A stretch of 41,968 bases of DNA, taken from NCBI GenBank assembly GCA_002633005.1, contig NMRA01000084.1:1020849-1062816 (forward strand), read 5' to 3'. Shown one piece after another: positions 41,755 through 41,968 of this stretch. The translations under genes and the position numbers were made by a program. Within the stretch, counting starts at the first letter, position 1. Each line of letters starts with the position of its first letter. Below the pieces are notes generated by a model. The model searched no databases. It was given only the letters and a program-made list of their open reading frames with translations, and was not told where the DNA came from. This DNA is from Phoronis australis. Its lineage: Eukaryota > Phoronida > Phoronidae.

Positions 41755-41968
41755 ATTGGCAGCCATTTTGGCGGCCATTTTGTCAGCCATCTTGAATTTT
41801 TTCTCGCAAACCAGTGACCAATTGTAAGGTCCAGATATTTTCAATTGTCTAACTTACAAAAGAATAAAACTTTTGCCATTTTCAGGGCAAACTATAAAAA
41901 GAAATCTTGCAACATGTACCAAATTGCCGTTTCGGCCGCCATTTTGTCAGTCATATTGGTTTTATTTT
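41755..41968 (-). repeat. Inverted partial copies of the GGCGGCCATTTTGTC repeat
   Basis: GGCGGCCATTTTGTCAGCCATCTTGAA begins near 41771 (here split as GGCGGCCATTTTGTC and AGCCATCTTGAA) and is the reverse complement of the start of the 315-bp units (TTCAAGATGGC..GACAAAATGGCCGCC). A second copy, GGCCGCCATTTTGTCAGTCAT, starts near 41934. It may continue outside the window. Confidence 0.7.

Overview
Nuclear DNA of an intron-rich, AT-rich, repeat-laden invertebrate animal. Evidence: clear animal orthologues (TMEM245, HSPBAP1, a 3-beta-HSD-family enzyme, an Ig V-set exon) are split by GT-AG introns of 0.3 to 4 kb, and the rest is dense with Penelope-like, LINE, Kolobok-like, hAT-like and other repeats of the kind found in marine invertebrates. 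The species cannot be fixed from the sequence; an invertebrate deuterostome (hemichordate or amphioxus-like) is a reasonable guess only. Three single N characters (28484, 34878, 38788) mark collapsed assembly joins.  Layout. (1) 1-4.6 kb: first coding exon of TMEM245 on the minus strand, then 2.7 kb of intergenic DNA holding an inverted Penelope-like retroelement fragment. (2) 4.6-15.7 kb: a complete seven-exon HSPBAP1 gene (JmjC protein, predicted 429 aa) on the plus strand, head-to-head with TMEM245; its introns carry a 4 x 23 bp tandem repeat, a LINE 3' end, a terminal-inverted-repeat element with a broken HIRAN-like ORF, and two copies of a dispersed repeat, one with its core inverted. (3) 15.7-19 kb: a broken gene with a BRCT domain and an HMG-box-like segment. 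(4) 19.8-25 kb: relic A (minus strand) of a multicopy, apparently unnamed PIN/FEN-like gene family. It is interrupted by a hAT-like MITE, a GC-rich two-unit insertion, a (TA)n expansion and a Kolobok-like THAP element, most placed to a codon. (5) 28-33.8 kb: a complete four-coding-exon 3-beta-hydroxysteroid dehydrogenase family gene (370 aa), plus strand, with an upstream noncoding exon suggested by splice signals. (6) 34.7-35.6 kb: hAT-like element containing a tRNA-like segment. (7) 36.7-38.1 kb: one Ig V-set exon with a possible 30-nt microexon before it. (8) 38.2-42 kb: a 315-bp tandem repeat and relic B (minus strand) of the same PIN/FEN-like family, bracketed by inverted copies of one motif.  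The intact genes are unrelated housekeeping or metabolic genes with no shared pathway. The most interesting content is the two relics of the PIN/FEN-like family and the record of insertions they preserve. Family assignments come from recognising protein patterns by eye; no database search was run.
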